Shown here: in pieces, positions 1 to 6,635 of the stretch
Position numbering within the stretch: the first letter of the stretch is position 1
Layout of the letters: each line of letters begins with the position of its first letter
IMG/VR virus record: IMGVR_UViG_3300035703_001118
Span: 1 to 25,403 of that record
Source of the DNA: a virus
Reading direction: 5' to 3' (one strand)
Length of the DNA: 25,403 nt
Translations under genes and position numbers: made by a program
The notes under the pieces: generated by a model
Seen by the model: the letters and a program-made list of their open reading frames with translations, nothing else
Databases searched by the model: none
What the model was told of the DNA's origin: nothing

Positions 1-1279
1 CAGGTACGCCAGTATATTTTTCAACTTGATCAAAGATCATTTGCTTAGTGATAATAGCGCCTTCATTACCAAGTACCTTTTGCTTTGCGCAGGCTGCGTC
101 AAGCAAGTCAATACTCTTGTCAGGATTTTTACGATCACTAATATAGCGTGTAGCACTTTCTACAGCAGCACCGATTGCATCCTCATGAATATTGACACCG
201 TGGAAGTCATTTAGTCGTGCTGCCAGACCTGATAGAATACGCTTAGTGCTTTCTACGCTAGGTTCATCTACAGTTACCTTAAAGAATCTACGCATCAACG
301 CACGATCCTTTTCAAAGCTTTCGTAGAAATCTTCCCATGTAGTTGAAGCAATAACCTTCAAGTTACCCTTAGTAATTGCAGGCTTGATCATGTTACTAAA
401 ATCAACGCTACCGTTATTTGACGATCCAGCGTTCTTCATAGTGTGTGCTTCGTCAATAAACAGAATTGCTTTTTTCTTGGCACTCAATGCTTCAATAACG
501 TTCTTGACCTTTTCTTCAAAGTCACCACGATATCGTGATCCTGCCAACAAACTTGCAACTTCAAGACTATACAATTCATAGCCCTTGAGGAAGTCAGGAA
601 CTTCTTCTAATACGATTGATCGTGCGATGCCTTCTGCGATTGCAGTCTTACCAACGCCCGGATCACCTACCATCAATACGTTGCTCTTGAAACGCTTTGC
701 TAGTACGTTGATGATGTCATCAATTTCTTGTACACGACCAATGACTGGTTCGATCTTGTCCATACGAGCCAACTTAGTGAGGTTAGTTGTGTACTCTTCA
801 AGAATTTCGTCTGCTTGAGTCTCTGTGAGATTTTGCAGATGTTCGGCACCCTTATAAGTTTTCTGCCAGTGCTGCAAGAAATCATTCTTGTTAACACCAT
901 ACTTCAACAGGAAGTAGTGCGCATGACTATTGCCCTCAGCAGCAATACTCAAATACAAATCAACAGTAGTTACTTGTCTACGACCAGTAAACAATACTTG
1001 GGTAACGCTACGATTCATCACACGCTCTAAACTATTAGTCTTGCGTGGATTTACATCCTCTTCCTTTGATTCAATAGCATGTAGACCTGCTACGTATGCG
1101 CCGACTTCATCAGCCATTAATTCAGCATCTACACCATAACTCATCAAACACTTTTTAAATGGTTGGAACGTAATTAGTGCCAACAGCAAATGCTCAATAG
1201 TAACATATTCATGATTATGTTCCTTAGCATAAGCAATAGACTGTTCGATGATGTTTTCAATTTCGGGTGAGTTATTCAT
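1..1279 (-). CDS. clpA: ClpA-like AAA+ unfoldase, C-terminus beyond window
   Basis: ATP-dependent unfoldase of the Hsp100/Clp family; ClpA normally feeds substrates to ClpP. 426 codons are visible, from ATG at 1279 to the window edge. Order: a Clp_N-type N-domain with EHLLLALI near residue 30; AAA1 with Walker A GDPGVGKT (about 215-222), Walker B ILFIDEAH (about 280) and an arginine-finger region RALMRRF; then RYISDRKNPDKSIDLLDAA, the small-domain signature. The sequence runs from this signature into a YTGVP segment with no long coiled-coil M-domain, which argues for ClpA rather than ClpB. The AAA2 domain and any ClpP-binding loop lie outside the window. It follows dnaJ by 8 bases, with a TAAATA box and dnaJ's stop just before the ATG. 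Whether the phage also encodes ClpP or uses the host's cannot be seen. Family assignment is firm; ClpA over ClpC is inference. Confidence 0.9.
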   Translation of the reverse strand, partial: MNNSPEIENIIEQSIAYAKEHNHEYVTIEHLLLALITFQPFKKCLMSYGVDAELMADEVGAYVAGLHAIESKEEDVNPRKTNSLERVMNRSVTQVLFTGRRQVTTVDLYLSIAAEGNSHAHYFLLKYGVNKNDFLQHWQKTYKGAEHLQNLTETQADEILEEYTTNLTKLARMDKIEPVIGRVQEIDDIINVLAKRFKSNVLMVGDPGVGKTAIAEGIARSIVLEEVPDFLKGYELYSLEVASLLAGSRYRGDFEEKVKNVIEALSAKKKAILFIDEAHTMKNAGSSNNGSVDFSNMIKPAITKGNLKVIASTTWEDFYESFEKDRALMRRFFKVTVDEPSVESTKRILSGLAARLNDFHGVNIHEDAIGAAVESATRYISDRKNPDKSIDLLDAACAKQKVLGNEGAIITKQMIFDQVEKYTGVP

Positions 1280-1284
1280 TTGTG

Positions 1285-1292
1285 TATTTAAT
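1285..1292 (-). promoter_or_regulatory. Late-type box before clpA
   Basis: Minus strand reads ATTAAATA, then CACAA, then the ATG of clpA. The TAA stop of dnaJ (1288-1290) lies inside the box. It resembles the T4-type late promoter (TATAAATA) but is less exact. An AGAGGA lies about 14 bases before the ATG, too far for a typical ribosome binding site. Readthrough from dnaJ is an alternative. Confidence 0.35.
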
Positions 1293-2073
1293 TTCCTCTA
1301 TTACGTAAAATACTATCAATTATATCGTCACTTATATTATCAGGAATGTAGGGTTTTAACAAGATTAACTGGTCGCCGTAGTTACCAGAATTCATAATTG
1401 GCATACCCTGTCCTGGCAATCGTATATGCATGTAGGGTTGTGTTTTGGGTTTAATTTTAACCAATAGTGTTTTTCCTGCTATTGTTTGAAAATTAAACTC
1501 TGTTCCTACTATTAAATCTAATACAGAGACAACATGATTTGTTACCAAATCATTTTGTCGTCTTTCAAACTTTAAATCGGGTAAAACATTAAACTGTACC
1601 AATAAGGAAGAATTAGGTAGTAAGTTGTCATAACGTATTTGTGTTCCATGCATTATACCTTTTGGAACATTTATTTCTACTAGTTTGCTTTCGACTTCAT
1701 TTTGAATCTTTAAAGTCTGTGTAGAACCATTATAAGCATCTAGTAACGATACGTTGATTCGTGTTCTATAAACCTGTCTATTGTTGCGCGGTCCTTGTTG
1801 TCCCTGACCGAACATTTGGTTAAAGATATCATGTATATCCATACCATCAACATTCCACTGAAATCCTCCAGGAAAGCCTTGAGGTTGTGGATTATCATAT
1901 TGAGTTCTTTTTTGTGGATCACTTAGTACGGCGTATGCTTCTTGTATTTGTTGGAATTTGGCTGTGTCGCCGCCCTTGTCAGGGTGATGTTGACTTGCTA
2001 ATTTGCGATAGGCTTTTTTGATTTCATCAGGTGTGGCTGTTTTGCTCACACCCAATACGGCATAGTGATCCAT
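1288..2073 (-). CDS. dnaJ: DnaJ/CbpA-like J-domain co-chaperone
   Basis: Hsp40 co-chaperone that would stimulate ATPase activity of DnaK (host or phage) and deliver substrates. Residues 1-60 are a canonical J-domain with the HPD motif in HHPDKGGD (about 29-36). A short G/F-rich stretch follows (GFPGGF, about 67-72). The rest is a C-terminal substrate-binding region, with LPGQGMP near residue 220 matching the second beta-barrel domain. There are no CxxCxGxG zinc-finger repeats, so it is a type II, CbpA-like protein rather than full DnaJ. At 261 aa it is somewhat shorter than CbpA (about 306 aa). It has no Shine-Dalgarno sequence; a sigma70-type promoter ends exactly at the ATG. It lies directly before clpA, suggesting a phage-encoded unfolding/refolding module. 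Confidence 0.93.
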   Translation of the reverse strand: MDHYAVLGVSKTATPDEIKKAYRKLASQHHPDKGGDTAKFQQIQEAYAVLSDPQKRTQYDNPQPQGFPGGFQWNVDGMDIHDIFNQMFGQGQQGPRNNRQVYRTRINVSLLDAYNGSTQTLKIQNEVESKLVEINVPKGIMHGTQIRYDNLLPNSSLLVQFNVLPDLKFERRQNDLVTNHVVSVLDLIVGTEFNFQTIAGKTLLVKIKPKTQPYMHIRLPGQGMPIMNSGNYGDQLILLKPYIPDNISDDIIDSILRNRGN

Positions 2074-2078
2074 GCTTT

Positions 2079-2107
2079 AGTATAGTTTATATTGTATGTA
2101 ATGTCAA
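2079..2107 (-). promoter_or_regulatory. Sigma70-type promoter of dnaJ, predicted leaderless
   Basis: Minus strand: TTGACA (2107-2102), 17-base spacer, TATACT (2084-2079), then TAAAGC and the dnaJ ATG (2073). With a start 6-7 bases after the -10 hexamer, transcription begins at or next to the A of ATG, and there is no ribosome binding site. The TGA stop of the upstream gene (2106-2104) lies inside TTGACA. The same geometry occurs before two other genes. Confidence 0.75.
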
Positions 2108-2370
2108 CCTATATTATCGTTTTCAGTTTTAGGTGTGACTTGAAACTTACCTGCAAATTTTTCTAAACCAGTAAAACCCAATCCAGAAATAACGATCCAC
2201 ATCATACTATCATACAATGATTGTGTAATTTGATAAGTGGTAAATAGATCAACAAAGAATCCAACCATGCAGCAAATAAAAGCTAATAATGCTATAACAC
2301 GTTTGCTTGACAATGCTGAAATATCATCACTATCGGCTAACATTGTTTTTAAGTTTTGCATGAATGACAT
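2104..2370 (-). CDS. Small two-helix membrane protein, holin-like
   Basis: 88 aa. A polar N-terminus is followed by two hydrophobic stretches, about residues 26-46 (VIALLAFICCMVGFF and following) and 55-72 (SMMWIVISGLGFTGLEKF), then a polar tail. Small phage proteins with this layout are often holins or other inner-membrane proteins. No family-specific motif is visible and no endolysin lies nearby, so holin is only a guess. A good ribosome binding site (GAGGAT, about 8 bases before ATG) supports the start. It follows a 54-aa ORF by 4 bases and is probably co-transcribed with it. Its stop codon is used inside the -35 box of the dnaJ promoter. Confidence 0.7.
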   Translation of the reverse strand: MSFMQNLKTMLADSDDISALSSKRVIALLAFICCMVGFFVDLFTTYQITQSLYDSMMWIVISGLGFTGLEKFAGKFQVTPKTENDNIG

Positions 2371-2374
2371 AATC

Positions 2375-2539
2375 TTATCCTCGATTTTTAACTGCCATTG
2401 ATTTTAATTTACCCAGCATGTTAGAAGGTTTTTCTTCTAATTTTTTAGCTTTCAATGGCTGATTTATTTCGACTTTTTTTGTTTTAGAAATTGGCAAGCT
2501 AGATACTGGTATCGTAATTGGATCTGTGATAGGGCGCAT
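2375..2539 (-). CDS. Short basic ORF, 54 aa, unknown
   Basis: A 54-codon frame fills the gap between two well-supported genes. It starts with an ATG whose A is shared with the TAA stop of the upstream gene (TAATG), a classic translational-coupling arrangement. The product begins MRPITDPITIPV and is rich in lysine and proline, with KKVEINQPLKAKKLEEK in the middle and a basic C-terminus ending KNRG. There is no membrane segment or known motif. The tight fit on both sides (1-base overlap upstream, 4-base gap downstream) makes it likely to be expressed, but no function can be proposed. Confidence 0.6.
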   Translation of the reverse strand: MRPITDPITIPVSSLPISKTKKVEINQPLKAKKLEEKPSNMLGKLKSMAVKNRG

Positions 2540-3084
2540 TATAATCCTGCTAATGATTTTACGTACCTTGTATACTCGTTATCTTCAAACATTTTCTTTT
2601 CTGGAATGTTTGCTATCTTTCTAAATTCGTTTAATTCTTCTTCGTGTTCTTTGTCTTTTCTATATTCGTGTGGCGATAATTGTATTATTTGTTTTAACAC
2701 ATCTTCATCGGCATCATAATCTTCATCATTAATTTGGATAGTATAATCTTTTACTTTGATATCAGTTAATGTTTCTAGGTCTTTAAGAATTTCAATGATT
2801 CTTTCTGGTACCGTAGTTCTGCGTTTCATTTCAGCGAACACTAACCACTTGCCTGGTTCGATTTCGCCATCACTTACACTAGCATCTAAAATATAATCGT
2901 AGCCTATTTCTAACCAATTTACTAAATCATTTGCTGCTAGTTTACTGTTAACAATAAAGGTGATAGTAACAATTTCACTATCCTTACCCATCTTTGCAGC
3001 ATATTCGTCAACTGTCAATTTAGGTTCGACTTGACCTTTAAGGTCATGATAATCTAAACCTTCATTTAAAATCTTATTGGTCAT
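2539..3084 (-). CDS. Conserved-looking phage protein of unknown function
   Basis: 181 aa, acidic, no signal peptide or membrane segment. The first half looks like a compact alpha/beta fold (ITFIVNSKLAANDLVNWLEIGYDYILDA, then KWLVFAEMKRRTTVPERIIEIL). The second half is charged (DEDYDADEDVLKQI, KDKEHEEELNEFRKIA). I do not recognise the family. An AGGA about 8 bases before ATG is a plausible ribosome binding site. It starts 1 base after the stop of the 199-aa gene upstream (TAATATG), so the two are almost certainly translated as a pair. Both share an acidic C-terminal half, which may mean they act together. Confidence 0.8.
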   Translation of the reverse strand: MTNKILNEGLDYHDLKGQVEPKLTVDEYAAKMGKDSEIVTITFIVNSKLAANDLVNWLEIGYDYILDASVSDGEIEPGKWLVFAEMKRRTTVPERIIEILKDLETLTDIKVKDYTIQINDEDYDADEDVLKQIIQLSPHEYRKDKEHEEELNEFRKIANIPEKKMFEDNEYTRYVKSLAGL

Positions 3085-3085
3085 A

Positions 3086-3685
3086 TTAAATTCCTGGCGG
3101 ACCTATGTTCGGCTGACCTGCTGCTAATGCGTTTTCTGCTTCATTCTCAGGTTGCTCTTCCTTTGTATCGTCTTTATCTAAATCTTCGTCGTATGCTTCA
3201 TCCAACTCATTGAGATCGATAGTTTGATCAGCTAGGTCAATACTTCCTTCTTTAATGTCATCCATCAATTCGAGAGGTATAGTGATTTTTACAAACCATA
3301 CTTTTCTTTCTACTGATTTAGGGTAATTTGTACCTTGTTCCAAATCGTCATAATTCTTAACTTCTACTGGTACTTTAACTTTACCTTCTGCAAAGTCAAT
3401 ATCACAACCTATTGATAATAGTCTTTTTGCGCCACGTGGATCTGGCATTAGTTTATATGGCCACATGAACATACAAGTAACATTATAGCGACCAATGTCA
3501 GGGCCCTGTACTAATTCGCCCAGTAGCCAGTTTTTAAAAGCATATACATCTGATTCGTCTAAAACGCGCTCAAAATCCAATAGTACAGACATAGCACCGT
3601 CGCTAGTCATTATGCCTTTAACAGTACTGACTATACTAGTGAAGTCTACATCGTTGAAAAAATCATCTGCTACTTTATGGGTCAT
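3086..3685 (-). CDS. Unknown acidic phage protein paired with its neighbour
   Basis: 199 aa. The N-terminal 140 residues look globular (TSDGAMSVLLDFERVLDESDVYAFKNWL, with MFMWPYKLMPDPRGAKRLLSIGCDIDF in the middle). From about residue 150 the sequence is strongly acidic (DLNELDEAYDEDLDKDDTKEEQPENEAEN) and ends in a proline/glycine-rich tail (QPNIGPPGI), likely disordered. No known motif. It is the first gene of the leftward unit facing phoH. No Shine-Dalgarno is present; instead a GATAAATA box ends 4 bases before the ATG. Function not recognised. Confidence 0.8.
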   Translation of the reverse strand: MTHKVADDFFNDVDFTSIVSTVKGIMTSDGAMSVLLDFERVLDESDVYAFKNWLLGELVQGPDIGRYNVTCMFMWPYKLMPDPRGAKRLLSIGCDIDFAEGKVKVPVEVKNYDDLEQGTNYPKSVERKVWFVKITIPLELMDDIKEGSIDLADQTIDLNELDEAYDEDLDKDDTKEEQPENEAENALAAGQPNIGPPGI

Positions 3686-3689
3686 ATTG

Positions 3690-3697
3690 TATTTATC
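3690..3697 (-). promoter_or_regulatory. Late-type box before the 199-aa gene
   Basis: Minus strand GATAAATA, then CAAT, then ATG (3685). If it works as a T4-type late promoter, transcription would start within a base or two of the start codon. This is the first gene after the divergent gap, so a promoter is expected here. A second copy of GATAAATA lies 53 bases upstream. Confidence 0.5.
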
Positions 3698-3742
3698 TGA
3701 GGCTAAAAGGAATATTAATTAGGTATCACTTTGCAGGTATAT

Positions 3743-3750
3743 TATTTATC
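3743..3750 (-). promoter_or_regulatory. Second GATAAATA box in the divergent gap
   Basis: An exact copy of the GATAAATA octamer on the minus strand, in the 162-base gap (3686-3847) between the 199-aa gene and phoH. It would give a leader of about 50 bases for the leftward unit. It may be a second promoter or chance in AT-rich DNA. No other clear element is visible in the gap apart from the phoH leader. Confidence 0.35.
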
Positions 3751-3796
3751 AAAAAAACGTATGGTATTTGTACTGCAATATTACACTATTGTAGGC

Positions 3797-3840
3797 CGTA
3801 AATACTTATGGGATTGAAAAATATCCTTCTATAAAGGAGA
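3797..3840 (+). promoter_or_regulatory. phoH leader: TAAATA box and ribosome binding site
   Basis: CGTAAATA (3797-3804) is a possible late-type promoter on the plus strand. AAGGAGA (3834-3840) is a near-perfect Shine-Dalgarno, 7 bases before TTG at 3848. This site decides the start, since no in-frame ATG lies close by. No good sigma70 -35/-10 pair was found on this strand in the gap. Confidence 0.55.
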
Positions 3841-3847
3841 CTTTACA

Positions 3848-4615
3848 TTGAGTAAAAGAAAAACTGGCGCTTTGAGAAAAGAGCAACAGAAGCAGCATAA
3901 CCATAAATCAACTAATCAGTTTCAAATTTATGAAACAAAAACAATAGATTTTAACCAAGAATACAAAAAACAACGTAAACCAGTAGAACTGCTACCGCAG
4001 TCAGTCAATCAAGAAAAATATATACTATCACTTATCGACAGAGACTTAGACATCGTAGTTGTATCCGGTCCAGCTGGCACCGGTAAGACGTACTTAGCGA
4101 TGCTAGCCGCGATCAAGTCCCTAAGACAAGGCGACTGCGATAGAATCATATTGACTAGACCTGCGGTAGCGGTCGATGATGAAAAGCACGGGTTCTTACC
4201 CGGTGATTTGAATAGTAAAATGGAACCGTGGGTGCGTCCATTACTAGACGTACTGCGTGAATTTTACTCAATGAAAGAAATAGCCCACATGTTAAATGAG
4301 CAAATCATTGAAATCACTCCACTGGCATTTTGCCGTGGTCGAAACTTTAAGAACAGTTGGGTCATACTTGATGAAGCACAAAATGCTACACCAAGTCAAA
4401 TAAAAATGCTATTGACACGTATTGCCGAAGGTAGCAAGATCGTGGTAACAGGTGACATCGAACAAACCGACAGACGAACCGCAGACAATGGTCTATTAGA
4501 CTTGACCAGCAGATTAAAAGACAATCCTGTATACGGTATCGGTGTATGTGAATTTGAGACTAAGGATATAAGACGACATAGAATGATTGAACACGTTCTA
4601 GACTTATATCGATAA
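3848..4615 (+). CDS. phoH: PhoH-like P-loop ATPase
   Basis: PhoH-family ATPase, resembling the N-terminal helicase core of superfamily 1; common in T4-like marine phages, role still unclear. 255 aa. A basic N-terminus (about 1-45) precedes the PhoH core. Walker A is GPAGTGKT (about 77-84), then ILTRPAV, Walker B VILDEAQN (about 177-184), the VTGDIEQTD motif (about 204-212) and a C-terminal RRH segment. The start is TTG, fixed by a strong ribosome binding site 7 bases upstream. It is the only plus-strand gene in the window, with its own leader and a terminator 3 bases after its stop, so it forms a single-gene transcription unit. Its length fits short phage PhoH proteins. Confidence 0.95.
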   Translation: MSKRKTGALRKEQQKQHNHKSTNQFQIYETKTIDFNQEYKKQRKPVELLPQSVNQEKYILSLIDRDLDIVVVSGPAGTGKTYLAMLAAIKSLRQGDCDRIILTRPAVAVDDEKHGFLPGDLNSKMEPWVRPLLDVLREFYSMKEIAHMLNEQIIEITPLAFCRGRNFKNSWVILDEAQNATPSQIKMLLTRIAEGSKIVVTGDIEQTDRRTADNGLLDLTSRLKDNPVYGIGVCEFETKDIRRHRMIEHVLDLYR

Positions 4616-4618
4616 TAA

Positions 4619-4644
4619 AAAACGGGGAATTATTTCCCCGTTTT
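4619..4644. terminator. Bidirectional rho-independent terminator
   Basis: A perfect 11-bp stem (AAAACGGGGAA paired with TTCCCCGTTTT) around a 4-base loop TTAT. A-runs and T-runs on both flanks make it work on either strand. It sits just after phoH and contains the last codons of the convergent 90-aa gene, whose TAA stop begins in the loop (4630-4632). Confidence 0.9.
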
Positions 4645-4902
4645 CTTTAGTGCGAATTGTGCTTCCTTTTCTAATTGTTCAATTAGAACAGGATATACTT
4701 TCCTATAATAATTTGCTAAATCGTCAAATGAACGCTCAGGGCGTTTACCTTCGACAACAAACTTTTCAATTTTTCTATTAGTAAAATCCATAATCAAATT
4801 ACAACTTTGCAAATCAGCAGGCTTACAACGTTTGCTTACTACAACCTGCTCATCAATTTGACCGCCGGGCTTTCTAAAAAAAGTAACTAAAAAGTATCGC
4901 AT
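4630..4902 (-). CDS. Small protein of unknown function, convergent with phoH
   Basis: 90 aa. It begins MRYFLVTFFRKPGGQ, followed by VVVSKRCKPADLQSCNLIMDFTNRKIEKFVVEG, which suggests a beta-strand-rich start, and ends in a helical segment (ANYYRKVYPVLIEQLEKEAQFALKK). No known motif, signal peptide or membrane span. Its last codons form one arm of the bidirectional terminator. It follows the 126-aa gene by 3 bases and has no obvious ribosome binding site, so it is probably translated by reinitiation. Function not recognised. Confidence 0.75.
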   Translation of the reverse strand: MRYFLVTFFRKPGGQIDEQVVVSKRCKPADLQSCNLIMDFTNRKIEKFVVEGKRPERSFDDLANYYRKVYPVLIEQLEKEAQFALKKTGK

Positions 4903-4905
4903 AGT

Positions 4906-5286
4906 TTATTGTTTATCAAAAGTCAAATCAATAGTTCCACCTTGCTCAAACTCATTCCAAGCAAGGATTTCTTTGCCACCGTTAGATGTTTGTACGAATA
5001 CAACTCCATTAGCATTAGCAGTCATTTTGATAGATTGACCGTTTGGATCCATCCAACCACGATCTACCCATACACCAGCAGTTGGTCCAAAACTTGCACT
5101 TCCTTGCATGAACCATACATTTTGCTGTTGCCAGAACTTCAATGCGTTAGTATTGTTTGGGTCACTAGTAGTGTTTGACCAACTCTGTCCAGGACTGATA
5201 GTTGCTAAATCACCTGTTGTATTGTGTGTGACAGTGATATTATAATCTGTATTGTTGTGAATATTCAATGTTGCTTGCCATGACAT
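4906..5286 (-). CDS. Small beta-rich protein of unknown function
   Basis: 126 aa, rich in Asn, Thr, Gly and Trp and apparently all-beta. It begins MSWQATLNIHNNTDYNITVTH, contains a WFMQGSASFGPTAGVWVDRGW segment and ends GGTIDLTFDKQ. The general look (N-terminal strand with polar/hydrophobic alternation, aromatic-rich middle) recalls small beta-sandwich proteins such as aegerolysin-like or lectin-like folds, but no diagnostic motif supports either. There is no signal peptide. The start is well supported by AAGGAGA about 7 bases upstream, one of the strongest ribosome binding sites here, suggesting abundant product. A TAAATA box sits upstream. Confidence 0.8.
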   Translation of the reverse strand: MSWQATLNIHNNTDYNITVTHNTTGDLATISPGQSWSNTTSDPNNTNALKFWQQQNVWFMQGSASFGPTAGVWVDRGWMDPNGQSIKMTANANGVVFVQTSNGGKEILAWNEFEQGGTIDLTFDKQ

Positions 5287-5304
5287 AGTATGTCTCCTTT
5301 GCTC

Positions 5305-5312
5305 TATTTAAT
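5305..5312 (-). promoter_or_regulatory. Late-type box before the 126-aa gene
   Basis: Minus strand shows TATAAATTAAATAG; the ATTAAATA part ends 18 bases before the ATG at 5286, leaving room for the AAGGAGA ribosome binding site. The TAA stop of gene 44 (5313-5315) lies in the upstream TATAAAT. A late promoter here could separate this beta-rich protein from the replication gene before it. Confidence 0.45.
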
Positions 5313-6239
5313 TTATAAAGTTGTTAGTTCAATAATAGTTGCTGTTAGACTAATCTCTGGAATACCAACTGATGGCAAACTAGCAAGACCATTACGAATA
5401 ACAACTATAGCGCGATCTTTTTGTTCTTGTGTTTTACCCCACATATCAAGATTGCTGTACATCCAAGTATAGATATCTTCAATTCTAGTAGGATATAGTG
5501 AAATATAATGTAATAGTTCTTGACGAGCTTCCATTACCTTTCCTGATTTAAACAAATCAATCGTTCTGATCAAAAGTTCATCTTCTGTGTTTCCCTCTGC
5601 ATGGGGAGGCAAAAGTTTACCAGTTACGCTATTAACCTGTAACTGATTTAAACATTTGCGTAGATCAGGATAAGTTGCGCGTACATACGTATCTAAAACA
5701 TCAAGATCAAACTCGACATTTTCTGTTACAAGAACAGTCGCAGCCCTGGCTGTGAATTCAGTCATATCAGTTTTGCTAATATGAAACTCATTACAGCGAC
5801 TCTTGAGTGCAGGAATGATCTTGTGTCTATAGTTACAAGTGAGGATATAGCGTACTGTTTCGTGATACGCTTCCATATCATTTCTCAAAGCTGCTTGCGA
5901 GGCTTGTGTTAGATAATCTGCCTCGTCTAACAGCACTACTTTGAACTTGCCAAACGGCATAGTCTGCACGAAACTGTTGATCTTTTCACGCAACATGTCA
6001 ATGCCATTTTCGCGTGAAGCATTAATTTCTAATACATCATAATCAATGATACCAAGTTCATTGATGAGAACTTTTGCTAGAGTAGTTTTACCTGTACCTG
6101 GATCACCACTCAACAACAGATGCGGGATACTATCATCTTTAATCCATTGCTCAACGATATTCTTTTGCTTTTGATCGACAAAAACATATTCTGCGACAGT
6201 TTTAGGTCTGTACGCTTCGACCCAGAGTTTTTTATTCAT
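5313..6239 (-). CDS. 44: Clamp-loader large subunit, T4 gp44-like
   Basis: AAA+ ATPase of the RFC/gp44 family, which with gp62 loads the sliding clamp (gp45) onto primed DNA for the phage polymerase. 308 aa, close to T4 gp44 (319 aa). It opens with WVEAYRPKTVAEYV, the usual clamp-loader start. Walker A is GDPGTGKTT (about 45-53), Walker B VVLLDEAD (about 103-110), and the SRC motif lies in KSRCNEF (about 146-152), where the trans-acting arginine finger sits. The C-terminal region is the helical collar domain. It has no ribosome binding site; a sigma70-type promoter ends at the start codon. No gp62, gp45 or polymerase gene is in the window. Confidence 0.95.
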   Translation of the reverse strand: MNKKLWVEAYRPKTVAEYVFVDQKQKNIVEQWIKDDSIPHLLLSGDPGTGKTTLAKVLINELGIIDYDVLEINASRENGIDMLREKINSFVQTMPFGKFKVVLLDEADYLTQASQAALRNDMEAYHETVRYILTCNYRHKIIPALKSRCNEFHISKTDMTEFTARAATVLVTENVEFDLDVLDTYVRATYPDLRKCLNQLQVNSVTGKLLPPHAEGNTEDELLIRTIDLFKSGKVMEARQELLHYISLYPTRIEDIYTWMYSNLDMWGKTQEQKDRAIVVIRNGLASLPSVGIPEISLTATIIELTTL

Positions 6240-6245
6240 GCAATA

Positions 6246-6274
6246 AGTTTAGTTGAATCAGAATACAGTGTCAA
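6246..6274 (-). promoter_or_regulatory. Sigma70-type promoter of gene 44, predicted leaderless
   Basis: Minus strand: TTGACA (6274-6269), 17-base spacer, TAAACT (6251-6246), then TATTGC and ATG (6239). Spacing is identical to the dnaJ and dnaE-like promoters, placing the transcription start at the start codon. No Shine-Dalgarno is present. The upstream GroES gene stops 4 bases before the -35 box. Confidence 0.7.
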
Positions 6275-6278
6275 CTGT

Positions 6279-6635
6279 TTAGATTTCCTTATCACTTAAT
6301 GTTAGATCATTTACTGGTTCGTCGCTTATCATTAGAACGTCTTTTGGATCAACTTTACGAATGGTCTGCTCACCATTTTCATCTTCGATCTTAATTCCAC
6401 GAGTCCAACGACCATGACTAATACAAATATACTGCCCAACCTTTATGCCTTTTGTGTCAGGACCTACAGCATAAACCTTACCCCAACGTGGACGAATACC
6501 AGTATTCTTCATATCATCGTTTCTTAAGATAAGACCACTACTAGTGATTCTTTCTCCGAAATACATATCAGACACTATAATAGTGTCATGCAATGCACGA
6601 ATTTTACCTACTTTGTATGGATTAATATTAGCCAT
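6279..6635 (-). CDS. groES: GroES/gp31-like co-chaperonin
   Basis: Cap for the GroEL folding chamber; T4 gp31 plays this role for the major capsid protein. 118 aa against about 97 for GroES and 111 for gp31. Visible GroES features: VGKIRALHDTIIV at the start, corresponding to the PLxDRVxV strand; a mobile-loop region with a hydrophobic tip, ITSSGLILRND (about 31-41); then the GKVYAVGPDTKGIKVGQYICIS core strands (about 53-74). The extra length is a C-terminal tail (EPVNDLTLSDKEI). It overlaps the gene before it by 8 bases (ATGGCTAA). In this phage it would help host GroEL fold virion proteins. No phage GroEL is in view. Confidence 0.85.
   Translation of the reverse strand: MANINPYKVGKIRALHDTIIVSDMYFGERITSSGLILRNDDMKNTGIRPRWGKVYAVGPDTKGIKVGQYICISHGRWTRGIKIEDENGEQTIRKVDPKDVLMISDEPVNDLTLSDKEI

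Noticed and set aside
728-1030. Plus-strand frame of 100 codons inside clpA
   Set aside because: The minus-strand frame encodes clear Clp motifs across this region.
3686-3847. Small RNA or extra gene in the divergent gap
   Set aside because: No stable hairpin followed by a T-run and no frame of useful length; only promoter-like boxes and the phoH leader are visible.
4906-5286. Firm assignment of the 126-aa protein as an aegerolysin or pore-forming toxin
   Set aside because: Only general beta-rich composition supports it; no diagnostic motif could be seen.
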